NCBI RefSeq assembly: GCF_030408595.1
Contig: NZ_CP047080.1
Span: 869,501-933,500, forward strand
Direction of reading: 5' to 3'
DNA from: Corynebacterium canis
GTDB lineage: Bacteria > Actinomycetota > Actinomycetes > Mycobacteriales > Mycobacteriaceae
Length of the DNA stretch: 64,000 bases
Part shown: piece after piece, positions 35,760 to 44,799 of the stretch
How positions within the stretch are numbered: the first letter of the stretch is position 1
How the letters are laid out: every line of letters starts with the position of its first letter
Notes under the pieces: generated by a model
The model's database searches: none
The model's input: only the letters and a program-made list of their open reading frames with translations
What the model was told of the DNA's origin: nothing
Position numbers and translations under genes: made by a program

Positions 35760-36812
35760 GTGTCCGGAGGATTGGTGATCGGACTCATCGTGGCAGTCTG
35801 GCTGTTTGTGCTTGCGCCTCTAGTGTTGCGCGGCCAGAAGCCGATCAGCCGCGCTGGCGACGCATTCGACGACACCCGTGTCGTCTACGAGGGTGGCAGC
35901 GGAGACATAGAGCAGCCGCGCCGCCGGCCCCGCCTGGCGCGCCGCGCAGAGGCCGAAGCAGAAGACCTAGAAGAGCTAGAAGAGACTTTCGAAGAGCCCG
36001 AGGTGATTATCGAGGGCGAGCCGACCCATAGCGTGCGCGCCCGCCGACTCCTCGCCGCAGTCACCGGCAAGCGCGACCGCGAGCAGCCGGAGGAAATCGA
36101 AGAGGAATTCCAAGCGGAGCTCGCGGAAGAGGTGGCCGCCCAGGACGCCGCCGAAGGCGTCACCGAGCGCGTGGAGCTCGCCGACGAGTGGGAGGATGGC
36201 GACGAGCCCTATGGCTACGACGATGCCTACACCTCGCCCGCCGATTACCTGCACCCCGCCGCAGACGAAGACGAGCCGGTGGACTACTTCGACGAGTCCG
36301 AAGCCTACGCCGACGACGAACAAGAGCTCGAACTCACCGAGGAGGACCGGGCGTTTGCCGAACGTCGCCGTGGCCGCGGGGGCTACGACCCAGTTGCCGA
36401 CGCCGCGAACCGCACCAGCCGCTACCAACGCCGCCAGCGCACCTTTATGATCCTGATCGCCGGATTGGTGATTACCACGATCATCGGTGCCATCGTCGGC
36501 GGCATGGCATGGATCGCCCCGAGCATCGCCGCGAGCTTAATCGTGATCTACCTGTTCGTTTTGCGCCAGCAGGTGCGCGCCGAAAACCAGCTCCGCGAAC
36601 GGCGAATCCGCCAACTCCGCCGCGCCCGCCTCGGCGTCCGCAACGCCCACGACGAGGAACTAGGCATCCCCGCGCGGCTCCGCCGCCCCGGTGCCGTGGT
36701 GCTGGAAGCAGACGATGAAAGCCCCGACTTCGAATACCTGGAATACACAAGGTCCTCCGATTACTACACCGACGATGACTATGACTACCGCACCCCGCGC
36801 CGTGTTAGTTAG
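35760..36812 (+). CDS. glpR: GlpR/SepX-type divisome membrane protein
   Basis: A 350-residue membrane protein that starts with GTG behind GGAAGGGG. The N-terminus GGLVIGLIVAVWLFVLAPLV is one membrane segment. Residues of about 40-215 are a highly acidic, probably disordered region rich in E, D, Y and A, followed by two more membrane segments (about 225-268: MILIAGLVITTIIGAIVGG and IAPSIAASLIVIYLFV) and an Arg-rich tail. The architecture fits GlpR, the membrane receptor of Glp in corynebacterial cell division (SepX in Streptomyces). It ends the galU-glp-rimJ region; a 200-base gap before it suggests its own promoter. Confidence 0.85.
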   Translation: MSGGLVIGLIVAVWLFVLAPLVLRGQKPISRAGDAFDDTRVVYEGGSGDIEQPRRRPRLARRAEAEAEDLEELEETFEEPEVIIEGEPTHSVRARRLLAAVTGKRDREQPEEIEEEFQAELAEEVAAQDAAEGVTERVELADEWEDGDEPYGYDDAYTSPADYLHPAADEDEPVDYFDESEAYADDEQELELTEEDRAFAERRRGRGGYDPVADAANRTSRYQRRQRTFMILIAGLVITTIIGAIVGGMAWIAPSIAASLIVIYLFVLRQQVRAENQLRERRIRQLRRARLGVRNAHDEELGIPARLRRPGAVVLEADDESPDFEYLEYTRSSDYYTDDDYDYRTPRRVS

Positions 36813-36898
36813 CGTTCGCGTCTTGTGGGTTAGTGCCCGCGCGATTGTGAGCTAACGCCCGCGCCGTCGTGGTCTAACGCCCGCGCGGTGCCCGAAAA

Positions 36899-36940
36899 CG
36901 CCTGCTAGGCTGCAGATTTTTATCCGGCAGCCAGCAGGCG
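36899..36940. terminator. Strong hairpin between glpR and tRNA-Ala
   Basis: CGCCTGCT (36899-36906) with AGCAGGCG (36933-36940) plus inner GGCTGC / GCAGCC makes a nearly continuous 14-bp stem. It sits about 90 bases after glpR and just before the tRNA gene. A clear T-tract is missing on the plus strand, so it may be a terminator or a structure near the tRNA promoter. Confidence 0.6.
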
Positions 36941-36957
36941 TAAACTTTACAACCACT

Positions 36958-37030
36958 GGGGCTATGGCGCAGTTGGTAGCGCGTCTCGTTCGCATCGAGA
37001 AGGTCAGGGGTTCGATTCCCCTTAGCTCCA
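36958..37030 (+). tRNA. tRNA-Ala (anticodon CGC)
   Basis: A 73-base cloverleaf. Acceptor GGGGCTA pairs with TAGCTCC (37023-37029), discriminator A at 37030. The anticodon stem TCTCG/CGAGA encloses loop TTCGCAT with anticodon CGC, reading GCG alanine codons. The T arm AGGGG TTCGATT CCCCT is perfect. CCA is not encoded. Confidence 0.95.
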
Positions 37031-37040
37031 CTCCTTAGAT

Positions 37041-37090
37041 AAGGCCCGTACTTTTGCCATCTTTGATGGCTTCGGTGCGGGCCTTGTTGT
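37041..37090 (+). terminator. Terminator after tRNA-Ala
   Basis: AAGGCCCGTAC (37041-37051) pairs with GTGCGGGCCTT (37075-37085) with one G-T wobble, and an inner GCCATC/GATGGC helix is present. It is followed by GTTGTTTG and starts 10 bases after the tRNA. Confidence 0.85.
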
Positions 37091-37759
37091 TTGTTATGGA
37101 CTTGTTTGGGTGAATACGGCCCGCGTTGTGGTGCGACACCACATATAACGAAGCGTTTGGCACCGGATTACATAGTCGCCGCCTACGGTGGCCTCCGCTT
37201 CGCCATCAAAGTCGAGCACGTCGGGTACGATTCGAAACAGCTCCGCGTGAAACGCTGCTTCATATCTGCTATTCATCGTGTGCAAATGTGCCTGAGGCAG
37301 ATCCTTCACGGCCGCATTTTCCCAGGTAAATCCGATTCGAAAAGCAAGGCAGATCCTACGGAGGCAGGCAGATCGTACATGGCTGTTTCCTGCGGGCTTT
37401 GGTGGCGCACAATCGATGTCGTTTTCACGGTTTCGGCACGCGGTCGTCACCTATCGCGGCAGCAACAACGAGTTGATCCTGGCGGTATTTTTTAGGCGTT
37501 CATGCTTCACTCAAACGAGCACCGTGAATGGGGGACTCCGAGATCATCGACACTGAGCACCCGAATCTGGGCCCACTGACTAGCGCACCAAAAAGTCAGG
37601 GCGCAGTGGGTGAGGCATTGGACTTCGAGCTAGTTGTGCTGGACCTAGTGGAGGAGTTCGGCTGCCCGACCGGATTCAGGGCTGCAGGCCGGGCCAGGTT
37701 CTACCGATTGCCGGGTACCGGAGCCTTCGGGGTCGGCTGAAGGCCGTGTTGCTACTTCA
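37091..37759. other. Intergenic region with one CAGGCAGAT-family copy (locus 3)
   Basis: No credible gene. Bases of about 37275-37430 match the locus 1 unit: TGTGCCTGAGGCAGATCC, CACGGCCGCATTTTCCCAGG, two further GGCAGATC motifs and CACAATCGATGTCGTTTTCA. Bases 37530-37740 hold an open frame without RBS or domain. The end of the glycerate kinase gene follows at 37760. Confidence 0.65.
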
Positions 37760-38917
37760 TTATGCGGGGCACGAATTGCCCCATGTCGCGCCCGCTGCAA
37801 GAAGGCGCATGCAGGTTGCGACGGAGCGTTCGAGGTTTTCGGGGGCTTCGGTGAGAGCTGTGTTGAGATCACTCACTGCTTGGAGGATGGGGACGATGGC
37901 GATGAAGCCGTGTTCGAGTAGTGCGTCTGCCGATGGGTCGACACGGCCGGCGAAGGCGATCACTGGGATGTTTGCGGCGCGGGCGAGGCGGGCCACGCCT
38001 GCGGGAGTTTTGCCGGAGAGGGTCTGGGCATCTATGGCGCCCTCTCCTGTGAGAACGAGGTCGGCACCCTCGAGCTGCTTACTCAGACCCACGGCTTCGG
38101 CGACGAGCCCGACCCCCTCACGTTGATGAGCGCCCAGCGCGAGCAGTGCGAAGCCGATCCCGCCAGCTGCACCCGCACCCTTGTGGTCGCGTACCCGGTG
38201 CCCGACGGCTCTCTCGAGCGCCGTGGCGTACACCTCGAGGGCGTGATCTAGACGAGGGATCTGTTCCGGGGAGGCACCTTTCTGCGGCCCGAAGACGGCA
38301 CTTGCTCCCTCTGGGCCGAGCAGCGGGTTCGTGACATCGCAAGCGAGATCGATCCGGACTCGGGATAGGCGCGGATCAAGCTCGCTGAGGTCGATCTGGT
38401 CGACATGCTTGAGGGCGCGCGGCTGCGGAGGGAGCTCGTTGCCGTCGGCGTCTAGGAGTCTCGCGCCGAGCCCGGTGAGCATCCCGGCGCCGCCATCATT
38501 GGTGACGGAGCCACCAAGACCGACGATTAGGCGCTTCGCACCAGTCTCAAGAGTGGCGGTGATTAGGTCGGCGACACCGCGCGACGTCGCAAACTCTACG
38601 TCACGTTCTTTTGGAGCGATGAGATCGATGCCCGCGGCCGAGGCGATCTCGAGAACGACGGTCGACTCCGCCTCGATCAGACCGATGGTGCCGAGGATAG
38701 GACGTCCTAAAGCGTCCACGGTGGGGATGTCAAGCAGCTGGCCCCCCAGGGCGTCGACAATTGCGCCCGTGGTGCCCTCGCCGCCGTCAGCCATCGGCAC
38801 CAGAGTGCATGCGGCGTCTGGGTGCACCCGCTGTACTCCCCGCTGCATGGCTTGGGCAGCCTGAAGCGCCGTCATCGACTCCTTGAAGGAGTCCGGCGCG
38901 AGCACGATCTTCCTCAT
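37760..38917 (-). CDS. glxK: Glycerate kinase (GarK/GlxK family)
   Basis: A 385-residue enzyme that phosphorylates D-glycerate to 2- or 3-phosphoglycerate. The N-terminus VLAPDSFKESMTALQAAQAM, MADGGEGT, GLGGSVTNDGGAGM and LTGEGAIDAQTLSGK are all type II glycerate kinase signatures. GAGGAA precedes the start. It stands alone and marks the left part of an accessory-looking stretch; no glyoxylate or glucarate pathway genes are next to it. Confidence 0.94.
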   Translation of the reverse strand: MRKIVLAPDSFKESMTALQAAQAMQRGVQRVHPDAACTLVPMADGGEGTTGAIVDALGGQLLDIPTVDALGRPILGTIGLIEAESTVVLEIASAAGIDLIAPKERDVEFATSRGVADLITATLETGAKRLIVGLGGSVTNDGGAGMLTGLGARLLDADGNELPPQPRALKHVDQIDLSELDPRLSRVRIDLACDVTNPLLGPEGASAVFGPQKGASPEQIPRLDHALEVYATALERAVGHRVRDHKGAGAAGGIGFALLALGAHQREGVGLVAEAVGLSKQLEGADLVLTGEGAIDAQTLSGKTPAGVARLARAANIPVIAFAGRVDPSADALLEHGFIAIVPILQAVSDLNTALTEAPENLERSVATCMRLLAAGATWGNSCPA

Positions 38918-39101
38918 CGGGGTTCCTCACTCTCCGTTACCTCTAATGTACTGTGCTGCGGCCCAGCTCGGTTGGACGTGAATTCGACGCTCATGCGCTC
39001 GTATTCGGTCACGTCGTGGTTTCCGCGGCGTCGAGAGTGGGGCGGGTCATAGCATGTCTTGACGGATGCACCTAGCTTTTAAGGCTGCTTGTAAGCATTG
39101 C

Positions 39102-39446
39102 CTATTCAGGCTTCTGGTTACTTGACTCCGCAAGCCAGGCGGTGACTCTGCGGGCGGATTCATCGTCGCTGAGATCTTCGACGCGAGTTATGACCGACCA
39201 TCGGATACCGAAGGGATCGCGAATCGAGCCGAACCGATCACCTGATACAAAATTCGCAATCGGCTCACGCAGGAACGCACCGCGGGCGATAGCAGCCTCG
39301 ACGACACGATCGACATCCGGTACGTAAATGCCCAGAGAAAACTGGGTGGTTTCCTCATTAGGGTCGGACGGGATGAGGTTGTATTCCTCGAGCCCCTCGC
39401 CCAGCGGTCCGAAGTCTGCGGCAAGTTTTTCGATCAACGCTGCCAT
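39102..39446 (-). CDS. VOC (glyoxalase-fold) protein, short
   Basis: A 114-residue protein. The second half (LGIYVPDVDRVVEAAIARGAFL ... FGSIRDPFGIRWSVITRVE, trimmed) is the C-terminal module of a PhnB-like VOC domain. Full proteins of this kind are about 140-160 residues, so the N-terminal module is shortened or lost, although GAGAAGG gives a plausible start. Last gene of the ArsR-led run after a 119-base gap. Substrate unknown. Confidence 0.65.
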   Translation of the reverse strand: MAALIEKLAADFGPLGEGLEEYNLIPSDPNEETTQFSLGIYVPDVDRVVEAAIARGAFLREPIANFVSGDRFGSIRDPFGIRWSVITRVEDLSDDESARRVTAWLAESSNQKPE

Positions 39447-39565
39447 GGGTGCCTTCTCGTCTTGCTGCCATCTATCCCGGTTGGCTTTCTAAAAGCTTTT
39501 CGAGTTGTCGCGGCTGAGGTCGGTGAAGGACTCAAATGGGCCCGTTTGGAAGCCACTGAAGTCGT

Positions 39566-39922
39566 TTATGACTGGGCACCTGTGTTGGTGCGGTTGTAGA
39601 TTAAGGCGGTGCTAAGCCAGGAGGCGAGGTGGTGGTCGTCTTCGAGCGCTTCGGGGTAGACGGAGATCCAGCCACGGCCCATGGTTCTCCCCGCACCCAT
39701 CTCGGCTTGAGCGGCACCTGGCTGGTTCAGCAATGACTCGTGGTTGGTGGGGTCGACGCGGACTAGGAGGTTGCCGTCCTTGCCGACGCTGACGATTATT
39801 TTGTTGTTGACCATGATCGCGCGACCGCCGAACATCGACACTTCACGCACGTCGGGCTCGGCGACAATCAGGTCATGTACCCGCTGCAGGAGAGCGTGTT
39901 GCGGCGGGGTTGGAGCAGCCAT
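39566..39922 (-). CDS. TfoX/Sxy N-terminal-domain protein
   Basis: A 118-residue protein with the TfoX N-domain pattern: VREVSMFGGRAIMVNNKIIVSVGKDG followed by LLVRVDP and a helical end (trimmed). Stand-alone TfoX N-domains are common in actinobacterial accessory operons and have no established job. ATG at 39922 has AAGG nine bases upstream. It follows the SnoaL-like gene with a five-base gap. Confidence 0.8.
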   Translation of the reverse strand: MAAPTPPQHALLQRVHDLIVAEPDVREVSMFGGRAIMVNNKIIVSVGKDGNLLVRVDPTNHESLLNQPGAAQAEMGAGRTMGRGWISVYPEALEDDHHLASWLSTALIYNRTNTGAQS

Positions 39923-39927
39923 CAGTA

Positions 39928-40287
39928 TCAACCTTGGGCGGGTGGGCGGTAGGAGAGCGGGTCGAAGATCAGCACGCTGTCGACGATTTTGCCGTCATGG
40001 ACCGTGAAGCACTCAGCGGCTGGTGTCGTGTCGGTGGTCGCGGTCTGTGGGTAGTAGAACAACGCCACACGATCACCGTCTGCGAACTCGGCAATGTCGC
40101 TGATCCCGGTCAGGTTGGGCGCGAAGGCAGCAATATAGTCTTGGTAGGCCTGCTTGCCGTTCAGATCGACGCCGGGGGCTCGGCAGGTAATATCGTCGGC
40201 AACATAGGACATGGCGGTCTCGATGTCGCATGTGGTCCAGGCCCGGTGGTAGCTCGTGACGATGTCATAGGGAGTCGGTGATGTCAT
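39928..40287 (-). CDS. SnoaL-like (NTF2-fold) protein
   Basis: A 119-residue protein with the NTF2/SnoaL pattern: DIVTSYHRAWTTCDIETAMS, YVADDITCRAPG, and the end CFTVHDGKIVDSVLIFDPL. Members are small-molecule-binding or isomerase-like. It is encoded between the SRPBCC and TfoX-domain genes in one operon. Confidence 0.8.
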   Translation of the reverse strand: MTSPTPYDIVTSYHRAWTTCDIETAMSYVADDITCRAPGVDLNGKQAYQDYIAAFAPNLTGISDIAEFADGDRVALFYYPQTATTDTTPAAECFTVHDGKIVDSVLIFDPLSYRPPAQG

Positions 40288-40313
40288 GCGTGGGGTTCCT
40301 TTCGTGATCCGTG

Positions 40314-40748
40314 TCAGTTAGTGAGAGGACGCCAGTGGTCGGGGCCCGCGTCGAGGCCTGCACCAGCCAAGCGCAGGCGTGGTAGGAAGTTAGCCCAACC
40401 ATCAGTGTGGCCACGAACGGCAACCTCCGGCAGGTTGAAGTGCCGTAGATCGACACGGGTTCCCGTCGCGGTCGGGGTCAGCTCGAACTCGACTATGGAG
40501 GCCCCGGCCGGAAGTTCATCGTTGCCGGGGAAGCCCCACGAAACCACTACGCGTCGGTGCGGTTCGAGCGCTAGATACTCACCGCGGACGGGGTAGCCGG
40601 CAATGTCGACGGCGAACTGGCCGCCGGGAGTGGGGTCAAGATCGGCATACTGACCCATCCATGCCGTCATGCCCTCGTTTGTCGTGAGGTACGCGAACAC
40701 AGTCTCAGGCGATGCCGCGATCTCGATCCAGTCTCGAAACTCAGCCAT
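40314..40748 (-). CDS. SRPBCC (AHSA1/START-like) protein
   Basis: A 144-residue hydrophobic-ligand-binding fold protein: IEIAASPETVFAYLTTNEGM, then PGGQFAVDIAG and VVVSWGFPGNDELPAG, and a terminal helix around GWANFLPRLRLA. Often encoded next to ArsR regulators, as here, where it overlaps the arsR-type gene by eight bases. Ligand unknown. Confidence 0.85.
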   Translation of the reverse strand: MAEFRDWIEIAASPETVFAYLTTNEGMTAWMGQYADLDPTPGGQFAVDIAGYPVRGEYLALEPHRRVVVSWGFPGNDELPAGASIVEFELTPTATGTRVDLRHFNLPEVAVRGHTDGWANFLPRLRLAGAGLDAGPDHWRPLTN

Positions 40749-41076
40749 GTTGGTCTGCTTCTCGCTGTTCGATGACGGACTTCAATGCAGCCAGCTTCCC
40801 AGGCCAGAAGCCATTCAAATACGACTGCACAGCCGCTAGGCCGTCCGTGTTCAGCGCGTACAGGTGACGAGTACGATCAGCCGTGATCGTGGCCAGACCC
40901 GCACGTTCTAACGTTCGCAGGTGGTGGGAGGTCGTCTGCTGCGACAAGCCCACCACCTGGGCCACCTTGCCCACTGGCTGGGGGTCTGAACGGATGACCT
41001 TCATGATCGCGCGACGGTTGGCGTCGGCCAGCGCGCGCAACGCTAAGTCAACATCGATTGCCTTTGCCGTGCCCAC
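40741..41076 (-). CDS. ArsR-family transcriptional regulator
   Basis: A 111-residue winged-helix regulator: ALADANRRAIMKVIR, then the recognition helix in VGKVAQVVGLSQQTTSHHLR and the wing AGLATITADRTRHLYAL. There is no CxC metal site, so it is of the metal-independent type usually paired with an SRPBCC protein. It heads the operon and probably autoregulates at the palindrome at 41110-41125. Confidence 0.9.
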   Translation of the reverse strand: MGTAKAIDVDLALRALADANRRAIMKVIRSDPQPVGKVAQVVGLSQQTTSHHLRTLERAGLATITADRTRHLYALNTDGLAAVQSYLNGFWPGKLAALKSVIEQREADQHG

Positions 41077-41109
41077 TTGTCACCTCCAAATTTCGTGAAC
41101 CACGATAAC

Positions 41110-41125
41110 ACAAATGAATATTTGT
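41110..41125. promoter_or_regulatory. Candidate ArsR-type operator
   Basis: ACAAAT-GAAT-ATTTGT is a perfect 6-bp inverted repeat with a four-base spacer, 34 bases upstream of the regulator start, in an AT-rich promoter stretch. The regulator next to it is the obvious binder (inference). Confidence 0.55.
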
Positions 41126-41167
41126 ACTCAAGTACATGTGAATACCGACGCTAGAGGTGCTCTATAT

Positions 41168-41332
41168 TCAGGCGAACCCAGTGGCGTTGGTGTTGCAGAC
41201 GCGGAGGCGGTCTCCGTCGGGGTTGGTGGCGACGAACGAGTAGCCAAACGCGAAGGTGGTGGTTTCCAGCGTGATGGGGAAGCCGAGCGCTGTCCAGTTG
41301 TTGTGGACCTAGTCGACGTTGTCGTGGGTGGA
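41168..41332 (-). pseudogene. C-terminal remnant of a VOC/glyoxalase gene
   Basis: On the minus strand the frame reads HDNVD, a stop (41309-41311), then VHNNWTALGFPITLETT and FGYSFVATNPDGDRLRV before its own stop at 41168. This is the tail of a VOC protein; everything before HDNVD is missing at the point where IS-related sequence begins. It is a decayed, truncated gene. Confidence 0.7.
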
Positions 41333-42770
41333 ATTGGCAGGTATTGGTTGAGGTCCGGGTGGAGGAACCAGCTTTTTGGTAAGGGGTTTGGACGTAGCTG
41401 GTAAGGCGATTATTCGTTGTTGGTAACCCTGTTTTTCGGGATTCTTGACAGTGGCGGCGGCTAGATTCGATGTCGCCGTGACTGGCTCCTTGATTGTGGG
41501 GAGAGTTCATTGTCCGAGAAATTCGGGAAGATCATTGGTTTGATCTTGGACGGGTTTACGGTCGCGGATATTACGTCGTTGGTGTCGTGTTCGAACCGGG
41601 ACGTTTCTGCTGCTCGTAAGATCATTGCTGCTGAGGGGATTACTAGGGAATCGTTTCGGTCGTTGTCGCAGGATGATATCGATGCGTTACGGCCTGATGG
41701 ACGTAAGGTTGTTTCGCAGAAGTATGACCAGCCGGATTTTGCTGCGGTTGTGCAGGCTTTGCGGAAGTATCCGCACCATACGGTGGGTCTTGCGTGGGAG
41801 AATTATTGTGCTGCACCGCCTGCCCGGGAGGGTTTGGCGAAGTATTCGTACTCGGCGTTTTGCTCGCAGTTTTCCCGTTTTGCTGGGAAATCGTCGTTAG
41901 CGGCCGTGTTGTCGCATAAGCCGGGTTATGCGGTTTTTGTCGATTGGGCAGGTGATTATGCGTATCTTGTTGATGCTGTGACCGGGGCAAAGTCCCCGGT
42001 TCATTTGTTCGTAGCAACGTTGCCGCATTCCGGGTTGATCCATATTTCGGCGTGGCTGAATGAGAAAATGGATGCGTGGGTCGGCGGGCATATTGCCGCC
42101 TTTGAGTATTTCGGGGCGACTCCAAAGTTGTTGATTTCCGATAACGCCCGCACCGCCACCGTGCCACGTCGCGATGGGAACCAGACCATCAGGGCTGTGA
42201 CCGATAGGTACGCGCGAGTGTGTAAGCATTACGGTTTGGCGGTCTTTCCCACCGATGTGTGGTCACCGACGCAAAAAGGGGCTGTCGAAAATTCCGTGGG
42301 GATCTCCTACCGGCGGGTTCTGGGATATCTAGAGCAGGAAATCTTTCATACCCTCGCCGAACTGCGCGAGGCACTTGCTGAGCGTGTCGAGGCGCTGAAC
42401 AAGGATTTCACCCATGCCGATGGCACTACCCGGTATGAGATCTTCGTTGAAGATGAGTTGCCGGTTATGACCGCCTTGCCCAAGGAGCCGTATTCCGACG
42501 TGGAGTACCTCGAGCGCACCGTCCAACGCAATATCTGCGTTCAAGTCGACAAGCACTTCTATTCTGTGCCGTACAAGCTGGTCGGCAGGAAGGTCATGGT
42601 CAAGCTCACCAGGGGCTCGGTCATGGTCATCGACAACAATAACGTCGTAGCAACGCATACGCGTGTCTACTCCCGCCGTCGACGTCACATCATCGATGAT
42701 GCCCATCGTCCGCCAGCGCATGCCCATGTCAAGAACCTGTGGACAGCCTCATCCGCACTTCCTTTGGTCG
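41333..42770 (+). mobile_element. Truncated IS21-family element
   Basis: The element consists of a left flank with GGTAAGG-type short repeats and an istA gene; istB and the right end are absent. The left boundary lies where the VOC remnant stops (about 41332). The right boundary is between the last IstA-like residues (KNLWT, about 42746) and the ABC permease stop at 42775. No matching inverted end or target duplication could be found by eye. Confidence 0.7.
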
Positions 42771-42859
42771 CAGGTTATCGGTCGAGTTGGAGGCGTGACC
42801 AAGCGACGCAGGTGAGCGTCACAAACACAAGAGGAACGGCTAAAGTCAGCCCGAGCTGA
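41510..42859 (+). pseudogene. istA: istA transposase of IS21 type, 3'-truncated
   Basis: The frame starts with TTG behind GGGGAG. It has an N-terminal helix-turn-helix region and an integrase core with the catalytic residues in VFVDWAGDYA, LLISDNART and WSPTQKGAVENSV. Up to KNLWT (about residue 412) it is IstA-like; the last 35 codons are the antisense of the neighbouring ABC permease gene and are not transposase. IstA proteins are usually near 500 residues and need IstB, which is missing, so this copy should be unable to move on its own. Confidence 0.85.
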
Positions 42860-43527
42860 GTCGCGGTGACTACGCTACCGTTGGACATAGCCCAGAGCGC
42901 GGGAGCGGCGAACGGCATCCAGCCGCCTGCTCCGGCAAGGGCGCCAACTTGGGCGATGACGACGAGTGCGATCGTGCAGCCGACCGCCGCGGGCAGCGAA
43001 CGAGTGAGCGTAGCAACCCAGGCAACCGGTACAGCAAGGCCCGTGGAGAGCACCCCCAGGATGAGTAGTCTCCCAAGCGCCGCCCAGACCTCGGCACTCG
43101 GCGGGCCGTAGGAGAAGGCGAGCCCGAGAATTAATACCCCGAGCGTGAGCGCAACGCTGACGGAGATGGCCCACAGCGCGTACACTGTCAGCTTCGCCAA
43201 TGCGATCTTGGCACGACGCACGGGTAAGGCGAATAGGCCAGTGATGGTGCCATCCGCAAACTCGCGGCCGAAGATCCAGGCGAGCACGATCCCGAAGCCG
43301 AGGATGCTGACAACAGCGATGATCTGCGCAGCCCCAGCAAGGAGGCCGTTCCAATCTAAAGTGGCCGCAGGACCAGCCTTTGCGATCAACTCCGGGTTCC
43401 CACCCGCAACGCCAGCGGTGATGCCACCGAGCAGGGCGAAGACACCGAGCACAATGGCCAGGGCGGCAATCACCCCGATTGGTGAGCGCATCAGTTTTAG
43501 GGCTTCGATCTCGATGGCAACTTTCAT
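42775..43527 (-). CDS. ABC-2-type membrane permease
   Basis: A 250-residue permease with six hydrophobic segments (VIAALAIVLGVFALLGGITA, IIAVVSILGFGIVLAWIFG, ALWAISVSVALTLGVLILGL and others) and the typical REFADGTITGLFALP loop after TM2. It forms an exporter with the adjacent ATPase gene, which it overlaps by four bases. The cargo is unknown; the family includes drug and bacitracin-type exporters. The gene is intact although the IS fragment ends directly next to its stop. Confidence 0.88.
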   Translation of the reverse strand: MKVAIEIEALKLMRSPIGVIAALAIVLGVFALLGGITAGVAGGNPELIAKAGPAATLDWNGLLAGAAQIIAVVSILGFGIVLAWIFGREFADGTITGLFALPVRRAKIALAKLTVYALWAISVSVALTLGVLILGLAFSYGPPSAEVWAALGRLLILGVLSTGLAVPVAWVATLTRSLPAAVGCTIALVVIAQVGALAGAGGWMPFAAPALWAMSNGSVVTATQLGLTLAVPLVFVTLTCVAWSRLQLDR

Positions 43528-44243
43528 CGCACGGCCTCCACGCTCAGTCGTCGTTCGTCGTCCTGGCGGATGCGCTTGAAAAACGCGCGTTCCAGGTCAT
43601 TCCCGGTGGTGTCGAGTTCTCCGATGAGTCGCCCCGCGTTCATCAGCAACACGCGATTGGCGATGCGGGCAACCTCGTCGAGGTGGTGGCTGCTAACAAG
43701 GATCGCTGCACTATGCTGAGCGCGATGGATCAGTTGTTCGCGCAACAGAATCACAGAGGCGGGGTCGAGTGCGTTGCTCGGCTCGTCCAGTACGATTAGC
43801 CGGGGATCGTGCTGCATAGCGGCTACCAGGCCGACTCGTTGCCGGTTTCCCAGAGAGAGGTGGCGGAACCTGCGATCGGCGACTGGATCGAGTCCCCACG
43901 CGGCGAGAGATTTCTGCACGCGGCTGGGGTCTGCCTCGCGCAGGAGGCAGGCGATGCGGAGGTTCTGCCGTACGGTCAGTTCGGGATAGGCTAGCGGCAC
44001 CTCCATGAGTGCACCTACCTGCGCCCAGGCCCTAGCAGGCACTGTGTCTAGAGGGTGCCCGAGAACGCTTGCTGAACCTCGTTGCGGGCGAAGCATCCCC
44101 AGCGACAGTCGCATCAGCGTCGTTTTCCCTGCACCGTTCAGTCCAACTAGGGCGACAATCTCTCCCGGCTCGATGGTGAACGTCAAATCACTCACACCCA
44201 CGCCGCCAGGGAATACGCGGCTGACGTTCTTAAACGTGATCAT
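43524..44243 (-). CDS. ABC transporter ATP-binding protein
   Basis: A 239-residue ATPase: Walker A GLNGAGKTT, Q-loop near ALMEVPLAYPELT, signature LSLGNRQRVG (a slightly altered LSGGQ), Walker B LIVLDEPSNALD and switch histidine SSHHLDE. The start at 44243 lies two bases after the tetR stop; the frame is open upstream. Partner of the permease at 42775-43527. Confidence 0.92.
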   Translation of the reverse strand: MITFKNVSRVFPGGVGVSDLTFTIEPGEIVALVGLNGAGKTTLMRLSLGMLRPQRGSASVLGHPLDTVPARAWAQVGALMEVPLAYPELTVRQNLRIACLLREADPSRVQKSLAAWGLDPVADRRFRHLSLGNRQRVGLVAAMQHDPRLIVLDEPSNALDPASVILLREQLIHRAQHSAAILVSSHHLDEVARIANRVLLMNAGRLIGELDTTGNDLERAFFKRIRQDDERRLSVEAVR

Positions 44244-44244
44244 G

Positions 44245-44790
44245 TCAGGCACCCCCCAGCAGATCGAGAGCCTGAGTGAGTGTGGCATCCAATGAGGACT
44301 GCTCTGATTGCGCCCACTCCAGCAGCGCCGCACTCAATCCAGCGATGACCGCCGATACAGCAACATGCGCCTGCATCTCGCTCACTCCGCGATCAACCAA
44401 CGCGCCCCTCAGTGCCTCCGCAGTCTCGCCACTGTTGCGCTCGATCGCCCCTCGTAGGTTAGGTGTGCAAGCAACAATCCGCAAGAGATCGCGAAGCGCC
44501 CGCGCATCTTCAACATCAACTTGCTTCCACGCCTCACGGACGCCCTCGGCCAACGCCCGCATTGCAGGCTCATGCTCGGGCCGTGCTCGTACTGCCTCCG
44601 CCATGAGCGGGTCGAACGGGTCCGCCAGTAACAGCATCTCCTTGGTTGGGAAGTGCCGGAATAGAGTCATCTCGCTCACGCCCGCACGTTCGGCTACTTG
44701 AGCCGTAGCGGTTGCCTCGTAGCCTTGCTCGGCGAACAATTCTAGGGCAGCCTTTCGCAGCGACTTATGCGTCTGCTCCCATCGTCCCAT
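44245..44790 (-). CDS. TetR-family regulator of the adjacent ABC exporter
   Basis: A 181-residue regulator. The DNA-binding domain has the TetR helix-turn-helix ATATAQVAERAGVSEMTLFR with HFPTKEMLL after it. The C-terminal domain is divergent. It is first in a tetR-ATPase-permease operon and a perfect palindrome lies 10 bases upstream of its start, consistent with autorepression. Confidence 0.9.
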   Translation of the reverse strand: MGRWEQTHKSLRKAALELFAEQGYEATATAQVAERAGVSEMTLFRHFPTKEMLLLADPFDPLMAEAVRARPEHEPAMRALAEGVREAWKQVDVEDARALRDLLRIVACTPNLRGAIERNSGETAEALRGALVDRGVSEMQAHVAVSAVIAGLSAALLEWAQSEQSSLDATLTQALDLLGGA

Positions 44791-44799
44791 AGCTCAAAA

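Noticed and set aside
37528..37740. 70-codon plus-strand frame
   Set aside because: No RBS, no recognisable domain and a low-information sequence next to a repeat copy.
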